From positions 1,304,501 through 1,368,500 of the forward strand of contig NC_092317.1 in NCBI RefSeq assembly GCF_036785885.1: a stretch of DNA of 64,000 nucleotides, given 5' to 3'. Position 1 is the first letter of the stretch; each line of letters opens with the position of its first letter. This document shows, one piece after another, positions 47,966 through 59,852 of this stretch. The position numbers and the translations under genes were made by a program. The notes beneath the pieces are model-generated. The model was not told the DNA's origin and did no database searches. It saw only the letters and a program-made list of their open reading frames with translations. Origin of the DNA: Coffea arabica (Eukaryota > Streptophyta > Magnoliopsida > Gentianales > Rubiaceae).

Positions 47966-50900
47966 ATGGCAAAGGCGTTGTATTCACCAGAAATGATTTT
48001 CAATGCGGCAGTAGCAATTGACGCAGACAAGAATAGCCAGTTTGCTGTGAAATGGGCGGTCGACCGCCTGAACTTGAATGGTTTTATCACCCTCCTCCAT
48101 GTCAAAACTCAACAGAATTCCTCTCCTCGTAGGTCCCTTGGCCTTTCCACTAATCCTCCTCGTTCTACATTTCATCCTTCTTGTCTTTATGGGATAACAA
48201 GGGGCATATATGCATGATAGTTGAAGATGTTTTCAATCCTCCCTGTTTTGAAGTAAATGCCTTTGCAGTAGTTGAAGACGTCCAACATGCATGACAGAGT
48301 TCCATGAATTACGATTAAAATTCTAATATAGCAAACGTGATCCGTATAGTTCCTAGAGAATGCAAGAAAATTGACATTTCATTCGACAATTGAAATTTCT
48401 AAGATGTGTTGATCAGCTCATGTCACCCACGGGGTGGAAGTTTTTGAGCGCCTTAAAACTCACTTGTTGCATAATTGCAGAAGAAGATGTTCCCAAAGAA
48501 GGACGTGCGCCTACGAAAGATGAGCTGGCGAAGTTCTTTCTTCCATATCGTGGATTTTGTGCTCGAAAAGGGGTACAATCTTGATATTCCAATCCCCCAA
48601 AGATAAAAGTTCTTGTTATTATTATGGAAGACTGTAAAAACGAATGACGAGAACAATATATAAATTTCAGATCAACAAATTGCTTATTGCATGATTTCGA
48701 AATGATCAGGTTAGAGTACACGAGGTGGTTCTCCATGACATTGACGTTGCCAGAGCAATAGCTGAATACGTTATTGATAACTCCATCAGCATGATTGTGC
48801 TCGGAGCTTCATCTCGGAGTGCCCTAGCCAGGTACTTTATCTTCTCCTACATTTTGTGCCTCTATCTTGTAATGTAGATATTTCAGATCATCCTCGTTTG
48901 GAAGGAAATAGCCGATAAGAAGCTGATAAGAAAATGTCAAAAGCATAGATTTGCAGCAGTTGAACCTCACCTGTTCCTTCTGCATGCATATATAGCTTCT
49001 TCTTGATGAGTTTTTTTCACTGACTAGATTTATGTGTAAAGAGCTTGACAAGCTGCAGTAGTGGTTTTCTTAAGAGTCGAGTGACAGAAAAACGAGATAA
49101 AAGAATTTTAGGGTACGCGCTACTGATGATCTTTTTTGCCTGCATTACTCAGTGAACACCTCAATGTTTGGTTTATTGAACAGGGCATTCAGAGCTCAGG
49201 ATATGCAAAGTCAATTAATCAAGTCCATCCCAGATTTTTGTGCAGTTTATGTTGTATCCAAGGTAAGAGCTCAGGCTGTTAAATCAGCTACTCGATCTCC
49301 CAATGCAAGCAGCATAGCCAGTTCCAGGCAGCAGCCTCAAGTAGGATATTTATCAGATACTCCAGGTTCCCAACAGCTTACATGGTTAGTCAGTCACAAA
49401 TGCTTTCGCATTACTTTGTTGATATGCCCCAGGAATCACGAACTAACTAAGATTGATATTACACTCATCTGGATGTGAGGAAAGAGACACAATTCATATG
49501 TTGACACTGTTACAAAATTTGCAAAAAAGATGTTTTAATATTTTATTGCACCTATTGAGTCTTGTAGCAAGGGAAGCTGGAGAAGTGCAGGCTCTGATAG
49601 ATCACACTCCGATGGAGGTAGCCCTGCAGTATACTCTGATAAGAGTAGTAGAGACTTTGTGCCAATGACTTCAAGGAGGGGGCAAAGCAAGAATCGTTCA
49701 CCTCAGTACCCCTCGCCTCAGCATCCATTAAGTAGTTCGGGAACTGATTTTCTGCATCTACCTCCATTGGACCGGCAGCCCAACAGCAAAAATATTTCAC
49801 CTCCAAAAACCGCAGATTCTTTGCAAATCTGTCTCTATAACAGAAATCCAGGCAGCAAAACACCATCCAACCAGCTCTCAGGGAACAATTTAAATCTCCA
49901 TTTTCCAATTCCAGGAAGTCCATCCCATTCCCTCTCTGGCTCCAGTGATCGCTCAGAGCCACTAAGTTTTCAATCATCTAATTTGTCCTTTGAGCTTCTA
50001 GACCAGTCACATACGTCAGATGCGTCCTGGACCTCCTCCTCTTCACAAGGCACAGTAAGTTCAAAAAATAAATTCTGTAGTATTAAAGCTAACAAAGATT
50101 TTCCTTATCGCTAAAGTTATGTTTGTCACAGGACCAGGGCCTCATGCAGTTTTAGAAGCGTAAGCATTCCTAAAATAGACTAGTAAATTCCACTTATATC
50201 AGATGTACATGAAAACGTTGACTTAATGACCTCCACGATAAACACTAATTACTTGGATTTCAGTGAGTGGCTTCTGTTAAAAGAAATGGCAGAAGTAAAC
50301 TGATAACTGACAGATTAAAACAACATTGAAAGCAAACCAAATGGAAATGAGCACCGGCACTGATTTTCCAGGCCTGAAATTGCTTTCTACTGCAGGGGGA
50401 ACTAGAGGAGGAAATAAAGAGATTAAAACAGGAATTAAAGCAAAGTATGGAAATGTATAATTCAGCATGCAAAGAAACACTGGCAGCCAAAGGGAAGGTA
50501 CAATTCTGGGTTCAAATCACTGTTCGTACCATTTTCATAAAAGCACAAAACCATGTGACCTATTATTGTATTAATCAAGTTTGTTTTCGTTTCCAGGCAA
50601 GGGAGATTGATGAATGGAAATTGGATGAGGCACGCAGAATAGAAGGGTGCAGGCAAACCCGAGAGTTTGCAATGATTATGGTGGAGACTGAAAAGCATAA
50701 ATGCAAGGCGGCTATTGAAGCAGCACAAATGGCACAACGTCTTGCAGAATTGGAGTCCCAAAAACGAAAGGAGGCAGAGATGAAACTCCTGCAAGAGGCA
50801 GAAAAGAAGAAGAAAGCTATGGATGCTTTAGCACACTGTGATATTAGATACAGAAAATACAATATTGAAGAAATTGAAACTGCAACTGGTTATTTCTCAC

Positions 50901-52695
50901 CTTCAGAAAAAATTGGTGAAGGTGGATATGGGCCTGTTTATAAAGCCTATCTTGATCAAACGGCTGTTGCTATAAAGGTGTTGAGGTCAGATATTTCACA
51001 AGGGAAAAAGCAATTCCAAAGAGAGGTACTCCATTTTTTTATTTTCTTAGCTTCCAACTTCCAAACAGAGCAGATACATAGAAAGGCTCATCTAAAGATT
51101 AGCATCAATGTTTTTATCATCTGCAGGAATGGAAACTTCACAAGATATCTCTCTCATTCTCTCTCTCTTTTTGTGGACCAAAATATTTTCACATGTACAA
51201 TTACATGCATAAGTCATAGCCCTAGATTACAAAATACATGGGGGCCAAAGTCAATGAAAACTGTCTATTTTATGGTAAAGCACAGAAAGTATTATTTTGA
51301 GTAGATTACTCATATTAAATGTTGAGTCTGACCATTTGACAAGCAATGGCATTTGGCAGTGAGCCAGTTTGCCAGCCATGTCTTCCAATAGTTATATGGA
51401 GCCAATTTGTAACCTGTCTTTACCTCCTATTTCTTCCATTGTTCATCATTGTGCAGGTTGAGGTGCTAAGCCACATGAGACATCCACACATGGTTCTCCT
51501 TCTGGGTGCCTGCCCTGAGTATGGGTGCCTTGTATACGAATATATGGAGAATGGAAGCTTAGAAGACCGGCTTTTCTGCAGGAATGGCAGCACTCCACTA
51601 CCATGGACCATCCGTTTCAGAATAGTAGCAGAGATTGGCACGGCCCTTCTCTTCCTTCACCAAACAAGACCAGAGCCCATCGTCCATCGCGACCTTAAAC
51701 CAGCCAATATCCTCTTAGACCGAAACTATGTGAGCAAGATTGGTGATGTTGGCTTGTCCAGGCTAGTTCCACCGTCAGTGGCTGATAGTGTTACTCAATA
51801 TCATATGACTGCAGCAGCCGGTACATTTTGCTACATTGACCCAGAGTATCAACAAACCGGGATGCTATGTACTAAATCAGACATTTATTCCTTTGGTGTA
51901 CTGCTGCTACAAATCATTACGGCAAGGACTGCCATGGGTCTAACATATCATGTAGAAGAGGCGATTGAGCATGGATCATTTCAAGAGACACTTGATCCCA
52001 AAGTGGCTGATTGGCCAGTTGAGGATGCTCTGTCACTTGCAAAATTAGCTCTAAAGTGTTGTGAACTGCGGAGGAGAGACAGGCCAGACCTTGGCTCAGT
52101 CATATTGCCTGAACTGGAACGGCTCAGAGATCTTGGATCAGATGCCAAAGCCGGAAGTGGGAATGGGAACCTAGATGAAGCCATTCTTCATAACCAAGTT
52201 TCCCAAGAAAGCATACCTCTCAGCCAGGTTCGTGTGCAATCTTCCCCACACTTTATACTGTCCTTTACAATTTGTCCATTTATAAAAGCTTAAATCTATG
52301 CGGCCATTGCTCTAGAATGCAGGTATTGGAAGCCACAAGGGCGTGCCTCCTTTCATGCTCTACTTTCTTTTCACTATTACACATATCGGGTCAAAGATAA
52401 AAGATACAAAGCTCATGAAAGTTAAAAATAAAAGATACTTTGGATGGATCTATTTAGCTGATTTTCTACGTTCTGAAATGGAAATACAAACAAGATCATT
52501 TCATTTTAAGAGTGCTAAAACAGAATGAAGGATGTGTCTTCGGATGCAAAAAGATGAATATGTCAGAATAGAAAGGTTAAACCAGAGACAGATGACAATT
52601 TTCTTCTCAGGTTACATGCATTAATATTATACTTTCATGTTGTGTTTACCCAGGAGGCAAGCAGCAGCAATTCTGATGCTAAAATGGAAAACTAA
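47966..52695 (+). CDS. USP-domain receptor-like cytoplasmic kinase (RLCK-IX, U-box-kinase relative without U-box)
   Basis: Nine exons (47966-48128, 48481-48572, 48710-48831, 49184-49384, 49568-50054, 50396-50497, 50597-51025, 51457-52227, 52654-52695) give about 802 residues in one frame. Residues about 10-160 form a universal-stress-protein domain (VAIDADKNSQFAVKWAVDRL, later MIVLGASSRSALAR). A Ser/Pro-rich linker follows, then a charged coiled coil (EEEIKRLKQELKQSMEMY through KRKEAEMKLLQEAEKKKKAM). The kinase domain has IGEGGYGPVY, VAIKVL, VHRDLKPANILLD and GTFCYIDPEYQQTG. The activation-segment motif is DVG rather than DFG, as in many relatives. The chain ends soon after the kinase, so the C-terminal U-box of PUB-type relatives is missing. 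Stress-linked signalling at the plasma membrane or in the cytosol is inferred. Whether it is catalytically active is open. Confidence 0.88.
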
Positions 52696-53600
52696 TGCAG
52701 ATACACTTTAAAAAATGGAAGCACCTGAATGCAACCTTGAAGAATCTTCTGAGCTAGTTCTTCAAAAGTGGCTACCTGATTATTGCTTGTATAGATCAGA
52801 TACGCTTGGGCATCTTGCCCTGCAGGACATTTTTCTTTCTCTCTGCTTTTCCATTTTGGGACAGTGTCCTGAAATAATCTAGACCTCGTAGTAACTAATC
52901 TTGTGCATGTGCACACTCCAAATATGGGGTGAGCCTGACAGGTGCACTTAAACCCTAGAATATTTGAACTCAAGACTCGAGTAATATAACCAACGTCTTG
53001 GATATCTATTGCACTTTCCTGGGGCTTCTAAGACTTCATTTATGTTGCATCAAGACTTGTGATTTAACTCTTGCAAGATAAATTTTCCCTCTGTATGCTT
53101 CTTTAAGTCATTTAGATAAATTAATCCTAATGTTTTCCTTTTGTATGCTCAAGTTATGGTAAATGATCGCATAAATCTTCAATGAGATTTCCTTAGAATC
53201 TTGCATACCATAAATTGTCAGCATCAATTACATTCGAATACTTAGAATAAGAGTGATATTTTGAGCACTTGCCCTTCTATGAGCTTCAGTGCACAATAAA
53301 AACAACATAAGATGAAAGTTTCCACGTCAATGAGACAATAGATTCTTTCATGAAATGTGATGAAGGACTTCAAGTATGCACACAAAGCTACTTAGAGCTG
53401 ACAGTCAAAGGTACTCTTATGCAGCTTCCGGCATTATATTTTTCTGCCAATTTACAAATTACAGGTTGGCTATTAGCAATATGAAATTCCATCAATAAAC
53501 ATAACTATCGGGGCCAAAGGCAACGGCTCACTCACTGTTGGCAATATACATTCTATGAAGAGATCAAGTGCTCAAACAACCGCTACTGAACTGACTAATA
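52696..53600. other. Intergenic region between converging kinase and methyltransferase genes
   Basis: Contains the 3' flanks of both genes. No exon, RNA gene or clear element is seen. Short open frames here have no recognisable motifs. Confidence 0.4.
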
Positions 53601-56600
53601 TCACTTCATTGCAGGGTGCACTGAAAGCTGGCTGAAAATGGCACGTATCCAACGCCTAACCACAAAAACCAAACTATGGTTAAAGGAAAAGACACCAATT
53701 TTAGAAGACAATGGTACTGCACCATCAAGATACTGTTTCTCTAAATCACGAAGCTAAAGTTGTCAAAAATGGGAATAGAAGGACAAGAGAGAATCACAAA
53801 AGTGAAATTAAAAACATCCATGCATTTTCAACAGATAAATTGTGCATATTTGAGGGTGCAGTTGCATATGTACTTCAGCAAATTCATGACTAACAGATGT
53901 TATAATTCTTTCCGGGAATCTAAATATTGCAATTTGACATGCCAAGAACCAACCAATCTTCATACATTGCCAAAAGAATAAGAATGTTAGAGTTAACGTA
54001 ATTTCCTTTCAAACCCCTATGTGCAAAAGCTTCAAACTTGAGAGATTGGCAATTAAGACTAAGGCAACCTTGAAAAAAATTATAAATTAAATGGACACCT
54101 CGAAATTTCGATATTCTTGGAACGATTCTCAATTTTTCTGCAATATGTACTGATATCCACAATGCTGAAGCCAGCTCTCTCAAACAAGGATGACAAGAAA
54201 TCCTCTGAGAAATAAAATGCACACTGTGGACAGATGAACGTTAGTAGGGTTTGCACAAGCACTAGATTAACAGACAAGACATACATTGCAGATCCAGTAC
54301 ATAGTACTTACAGTACCATCTCCACGGAAGCAATAGTTATCGTCAATTATTTGGTTTCTATTCTGCAATTTCACCTGAGATAATGGAAATGGTTGAAGAA
54401 TTTTGTTGCAATAGTAGAGCTTGGCAATATGCCTCAGAAGATTGTATGACCATGGCAATGGGAGGGGAGGGAACATGAAGGTAAGAACACTTGCATGGCA
54501 TAAATTCTATTGCCCATTCACATGGTTGTGAAGGGAATAGTGTTAGCCAGCTACCACACATTGTCTAAAGTGATTGAAGTGTCAAGCAAACCTAGTGGCT
54601 TTTCTTAAACTTAAATACCAAAAGTAAATAATGTTAAAAAAAAAACGAAAATATTGCTTTAGCATAAATGAAAAGTGCAAAATGCAAGAGGGAAACAGAG
54701 CACTGAAAAGGAGAATTTACCTGGGCAGAATCTCCTAGAGCATAATCTCGTAAAAGAATGTGACCATCTGGCTGCAAAATGAGATATCCACCCAATGACA
54801 TTATGGTGAAAATCCACAAATAATAAATAGTGGGAAAAAAAGGCATTATTGAATATGTACCTTTAATACTCTCTTAAGGTTCTGCAACACCAAAGTCATT
54901 TTACTTGGTGTAACTGCAGACAACACAAAAATCTGCTTAAGAAGTTAGTTGATTATGCCAGCTTCTCTCCATAATATACCATTACAAGTACTATTCATTT
55001 AAAAATTGCTTGAAAGACTATAAGTGCCTTATCAGGCCATGCTTTTTCCTGATATGATGAAGAAGATAACAGCATTATATGTATAGATAATACTAGAGAT
55101 CTTGTCAGAAAATAAGCACTAAATAGATACCAAAACTGTGATATGGCCTACTTACCAAGGTAACAATGTCAACAGAAGAAGGTTTTATGTTAATGCAAAG
55201 GTCATCTTTTGCAACATCACAGACAAAAGCATTTACACAACCATTGTTGAAACTTGCATGTGACTGCATTCAGCAAAATAATCTATGTTATTCACACTAC
55301 TCATGACGATTATGATCTATACTAGCTTTAAAACCACGCATAATTCTATAAGGGAAATATTTTCACTAACATCTGCAATGATACTGTAACGTTACGCTAA
55401 TTTTGATGAATCACCATAACATGATCATACATGTAAATATTATTCTGATTATCATAATAGAAAAGGTTGATGCTGTAAGTGTCACACTGAATTTAATACT
55501 ACCAAACTTGGACAATTTCTGCTCCATCTGGGGACAAATTATTGCAATGATCTCTGCAAGTTCATTAACAGTAAAATGTCACGAGACACAACAAATTGGT
55601 ATTACAGATACATGAGGAAATTCCATTATTTCCACCCATAGGAGATCCTGTCACGAGACACAACAAATTGGTATTACAGATACATGAGGAAATTCCATTA
55701 TTTCCACTCATAGGAGATCCTTTCAGCTCATATGAGTTATGGTACTTCATTAATCAATAGAAGTCTACCTCTCTCTCGCTCCCCCCCCCCCTCCTACTGA
55801 TTCTTAGCTCCCTTCTCTCATGGCATGCGCGATTATTTGTTGGAACAGAAGATGTAAATATCCTCTCCCTTGTTTTCTCTCCCATTATAGTAGTTCTTTC
55901 TCAAAACTCATCAATTATGCTGTCTTTGGAACTTCAAATTCAACTACATACTATATCTGCTTACAGATAGATTAACGGCCATACTAAGAAATAACCTCTG
56001 TTACCCATAACCCTTACATGCAACCTTATTGCCTTGCATATTTGGTTCTAAATTCACATAAGGAGGAAAAGGCAACAGCATGTTTTTTTGGAGTTTGCAC
56101 TTAAATTATAACCGTACGAGAGAAAGACTCCAAGTTGAACAAAGGAAATCAGGTTGCATCTAGCTTATTGGTGACTTTTGAAATACTGAACTATGAAAAG
56201 TTACATGTGAAAAAGGTCCATGACGGCAAGATTGAGGTTGAGTGACAAACCTTAACAAGACTGACAGCCTGAGGAGAGAAATCACAGGCATGAACAAATA
56301 TATTAGGGTATGCAGCAATAAGTGGGAAGATGGTATTCCCCGCTCCACAACCCACCTGTCAGTTACCCTATCAGCATCAAAACATATGCTGACTGTGATG
56401 AGTTAAAAAATAATAATAAAAAAGGCCCAAGATAGGGTGACTAAAGGGCCATTGAGTTACCTCCAAAACAACCTTTCTCTTTGGTGAATTTGTATCATTG
56501 ATATCATTATCACAGAAATATTGTCCCCAATCCTTCTGCAAGTAGTGCCTATCCTTAAAAAACTGTACATTTATTTGATGCACTTGAATTTAGACAACAA

Positions 56601-56918
56601 GCAAACATTTTTTAAAATACAAAGAACTAAAATGAGAGAGTAGTAATAGTAGAATAAAGGGGTGACCTTGTTCTTGTGGCGATGGTAGAATTTGTCCCAG
56701 TAATGAATGGCGTTTCTGCTGTAATGGTGTTCTACCTCAACTTCTTGTTTATCCAATTCCGCAGCAAGTAACAGCCCACATCTGGGGGTAGTAGAAAGTA
56801 GATGAGGGGTGCAAGTGGATGTCCGAGGAAAGGTTGTCACGGATAATAAATTTACAAAGTATGCTGTGCAAGTAGACATTCCTAAACCTTTGGAAATTGG
56901 AATGCACTGGCTGGCCAT
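53601..56918 (-). CDS. METTL2/6/8-type tRNA N3-methylcytidine methyltransferase
   Basis: Nine exons on the minus strand (56918-56667, 56562-56461, 56355-56251, 55263-55156, 54932-54861, 54771-54721, 54374-54312, 54223-54099, 53655-53601) encode about 310 residues in one frame. After a variable N-terminus rich in Ser/Thr comes the family block HYWDKFYHRHKNK, then FFKDRHYLQKDW. The SAM site is VLEVGCGAGNTIFPL, the acidic motif is HACDFSPQAV, and PDGHILLRDYALGD, DDNYCFRGDGT and YFSEDFLSSLFERAGF follow. These are the marks of the METTL2/METTL6/METTL8 group, which makes m3C in the anticodon loop of tRNAs. The N-terminal extension (about 75 residues, few acidic residues at first) could be an organelle targeting peptide, but this is not certain. 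The gene converges on the kinase gene. Confidence 0.88.
55577..55720. repeat. Tandem duplication of 72 bp in a methyltransferase intron
   Basis: Two adjacent copies starting TGTCACGAGAC at 55577 and 55649 differ at about one position, so the duplication is recent. It lies in the intron between the third and fourth coding exons of the methyltransferase gene. Confidence 0.8.
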
Positions 56919-57239
56919 TAATAAAGGGTCATTTCACATAACATAGCTACTTTTTAATTGAAACTGTTTATCTCATTCTCCATTCTTTCTTTTCATACTT
57001 CTCTCAACAGCCGAGCAATCACAATCCTCCTCATCCCTTACTTCACTCCTTCCTCCTCCCTCTCCTCCCTTCAAATCCACAAGATATCTGCAAAGGTTTC
57101 AGCAAGAATGAAGATATCTGGTATCTGGTGCAATGGTGCAGAATCCAGCCATAACCACGACAGCGGTGGCTGCTTTGATGGATAAGAGCGGTTCAAGATA
57201 GAGCTTCGTGGTGGATTTTTCTGTATTTATTATGTACGA

Positions 57240-57260
57240 AAGAGAGAGAGAGAGAGAGAA
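57240..57260. repeat. GA microsatellite
   Basis: About ten AG units in the region upstream of the methyltransferase gene. GA tracts are common in plant promoters and leaders. Confidence 0.75.
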
Positions 57261-57668
57261 AGGAGGGCTTTATGGCATTGGTGTAAGTTGAGAGGAGGAG
57301 GGAGCTCTACTTGGCTGTGGAGGTAAGACGAGAGAAAGAACCAGAGAAAATAAAAGGAAAGCAAGAAACCAAAGAAATAAGCCAGGATGGAAATAAAGCT
57401 GAATTATGTGTTTTCATTGTAGATTAATTGAAGAAAAGAAGAATTCTGTTCACTTCAACATCTTCTATTGATGTGTTTGGGACATAGAAGGATGACTGAA
57501 AACATTGGGGGAAAAAAAGGTCGTAATAAAGGTCGTTGGAGAATCTTAAAATTTTTATTTTTTACCAAATAATTTTGCAATCTTAATAAGGTTGTGAAGT
57601 AAATTACCCAGAAACCAAATATTTGTTCCCCGAAGAAAGAAAAAAAAATTTGCAAATAGACAAGAGTT

Positions 57669-57806
57669 GTGTTTGGATTACATTTTTTTAAATTTTTTGT
57701 AGGAAAATTATTGTAGCAATTTGATACACGTGAGATAAAAAATAATTGAAAAATATGTTCACGAAAAACATAACAAATTTTCTTTGAAAAATGGCTGTCC
57801 AAACAA
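57669..57806. mobile_element. Short MITE with TGTTTGGA termini
   Basis: A 138-bp AT-rich stretch with inverted ends: TGTGTTTGGATTACATTTTT on the left, and the complement of CTGTCCAAACAAG on the right. The inside (TTGTAGCAATTTGATACACG, then GAGATAAAAAATAATTG) is typical of small plant MITEs with such ends. No coding capacity; superfamily not assigned. Confidence 0.6.
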
Positions 57807-58064
57807 GACCTGTATTAACAATCCTCTGGAAAGAACCAGTCGTCACGCCCGCCATCCAACGAGGCCGAGAAAACATCACAGGCTGGAACCGGGGCCCATT
57901 TTTTTTTATGGTCAACCGGGCCCCATTTTATTTGCAAATGTCCCCACGCTTTTCTTTACAAACGCTAATCAATAAGCATACGCCTGCAGGGCTGGGGAAT
58001 CATTTCCTCTCTTTCTCTGAGAACCCTCCTCCGCCTCCGATCGCTTCCACTTCCCTCCACCCCG

Positions 58065-58079
58065 AAACCCTAACCCTAA
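58065..58079 (+). promoter_or_regulatory. Telobox upstream of TIM23
   Basis: AAACCCTAACCCTAA, an extended telobox, lies about 70 bp before the TIM23 ATG. Such motifs are common in promoters and leaders of plant ribosomal and mitochondrial biogenesis genes and support expression in dividing cells. Confidence 0.65.
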
Positions 58080-58148
58080 CTAGCTTTCTCTTAAGAGAGA
58101 AGGGAGAGCCGAACCAACGGAAAAAAAATAATAGAAAAATCATAAATC

Positions 58149-58733
58149 ATGGCTTATCAACCTCGAGCTCCAAATTTCGACGACGACGACCAAAACAACA
58201 CCGCCCCCTCCGACGGGGCAAGACTTTACAACCCATATCAAGATTTAAAGGTCCCCATCCAAACCCTTTACCGCCTCCCTACTTCCCCGGAATTCCTCTT
58301 CCAAGAAGAGGCCATCGCGCAGCGCCGTTCTTGGGGAGAGAATATGACCTATTATACCGGGATTGGCTACCTTAGCGGTGCCACCGCCGGAGCGGCTAAG
58401 GGCCTGGTGGAAGGAGTCAAGGCGGCTGAGCCGGGTGATACTCTTAAGCTGAAAATTAATCGGATCCTCAATGCGTCGGGTCAGTCGGGCAGGAAGATCG
58501 GAAACAGGGTTGGGATTCTCGCGTTGATGTATGCTGGGATGGAGAGCGCCATGGTCGCTGCGAGGGATACTGATGACGTTATCAACTGCGTGGTGGCTGG
58601 ATTGGGGACTGGCGCTCTTTACAAGGCGGCGTCTGGGCCGAGGTCGGCTGCTGTTGCCGGAGCTATTGGAGGGGTGCTAGTTGGGTTAGCCGTCACCGGA
58701 AAACAGGCTTTGAAGCGATACGTGCCGATTTAA
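58149..58733 (+). CDS. TIM23: Mitochondrial inner-membrane translocase subunit TIM23
   Basis: Intronless gene of 194 residues beginning [18 protein letters not shown]. The motifs [22 protein letters not shown] and [13 protein letters not shown] are diagnostic of plant TIM23. The Tim17/Tim22/Tim23 domain follows with four glycine-rich membrane helices ([72 protein letters not shown]), and the chain ends KRYVPI as in Arabidopsis TIM23. It forms the presequence import channel of the inner mitochondrial membrane with TIM17 and TIM50. The single exon and length are as expected. A longer overlapping frame starting at 57791 is in another frame and has no family match. Confidence 0.95.
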   Translation: MAYQPRAPNFDDDDQNNTAPSDGARLYNPYQDLKVPIQTLYRLPTSPEFLFQEEAIAQRRSWGENMTYYTGIGYLSGATAGAAKGLVEGVKAAEPGDTLKLKINRILNASGQSGRKIGNRVGILALMYAGMESAMVAARDTDDVINCVVAGLGTGALYKAASGPRSAAVAGAIGGVLVGLAVTGKQALKRYVPI

Positions 58734-59811
58734 TTTCTTTTTGATAATGTCCTTCTGGGGTAGTTTGTAACTTCTGTGGGCTTAACTGAGTTTAGTCTTT
58801 TTACTTCGTTGTTACAAGTCTACAATTTTGATGATATATTGGGAATACATTCTCATATACACTATATCTGTGGTAATATGATGTTATAAGTAGGAAAGGC
58901 CCATGCTTTGTTAGCAAAATTTGCAAACTTGTTCTCGAAATGGTTTTTGATTATGATGTATTTTTTCGGTGAATGCGACCCATGAATAAACACATTCCTT
59001 CCTAGAGACCTTTACATGGATTGTCCATTATATTTGCTGTTTTTGCATTCTTTAGCGATTGGAACTTGAAGGGTTCGCAAAAAGATTTCAAATAGAAGCT
59101 GTGAGAATGGTGAATTGAATCTTAGGATGCATGTGGTAATTTATTCTTAACTTTTTGAATTGATGTTTCTTGTCCAATATTATGATAAAGTTGATAGAGA
59201 TAAGTTGATAGAGATAAGTTGTCCAATGTACTCTCTCCTCAAGACTGTTGATATCATGAGACATTTTATCGTTTCTTAATGGTGGATTCTTGGGTTGGGT
59301 TATTGTTTGAAAAATATTTTGTGCTGCAGTGGACAAAATTGTGATTGACGAGTTCATGAATTGCTGTGTAACACTTGCGTTTCCATTGATGATGATTTCC
59401 TGGTATATCTTTCTGTTTTTCCTGAATAAATTCATTATTCTCAAAAGAACCCTTTTTTGGTCCTTTCTTCAATCTTAGCATGCAATATAATGGTTGCGAT
59501 TGATATATTTCATCAGATAAAGAATTGTAACTTGTTACTCCTATTACGATTGCCTGTTTAATGAAAATTATACTGAATTTTAGATTTCTGCAAAAGTGGT
59601 CTTTCTTTCAATTTATTGATCTTCTACATATTTCAGTTGGGTTTTTCCGTGTACTGTGGTAGAAATCCTCAAGTGATGCTCATTATATTACAATGAGCAT
59701 GTCTGTGTAAAGCAGGAGGGGCTAGGTCAATGAAAAAGTTTGTGGAAGGCCTACATCCTTGAGAAGTCAGTGATGTGAATGGCTAGCTTGTTCTGAAGAG
59801 TAGCATCTCTG

Positions 59812-59852
<41 letters not shown>

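Larger units (their letters stand above)
56919..58148. other. Shared upstream region of the methyltransferase (-) and TIM23 (+) genes
   Basis: Divergent promoters lie here. It contains a (GA)n tract near 57240-57260, a MITE at about 57669-57806, and a telobox next to the TIM23 start. A 25-codon frame at 57109 and a longer frame at 57791 have no recognisable motif. Confidence 0.45.

Noticed and set aside
55565-55750. Short repeat-containing frame and the idea of a CRISPR-like array
   Set aside because: Only two tandem 72-bp copies without spacers, inside a plant intron.
57791-58375. A 194-codon frame overlapping the TIM23 start
   Set aside because: It overlaps the certain TIM23 gene in another frame and resembles no protein; it crosses the MITE end and the telobox.
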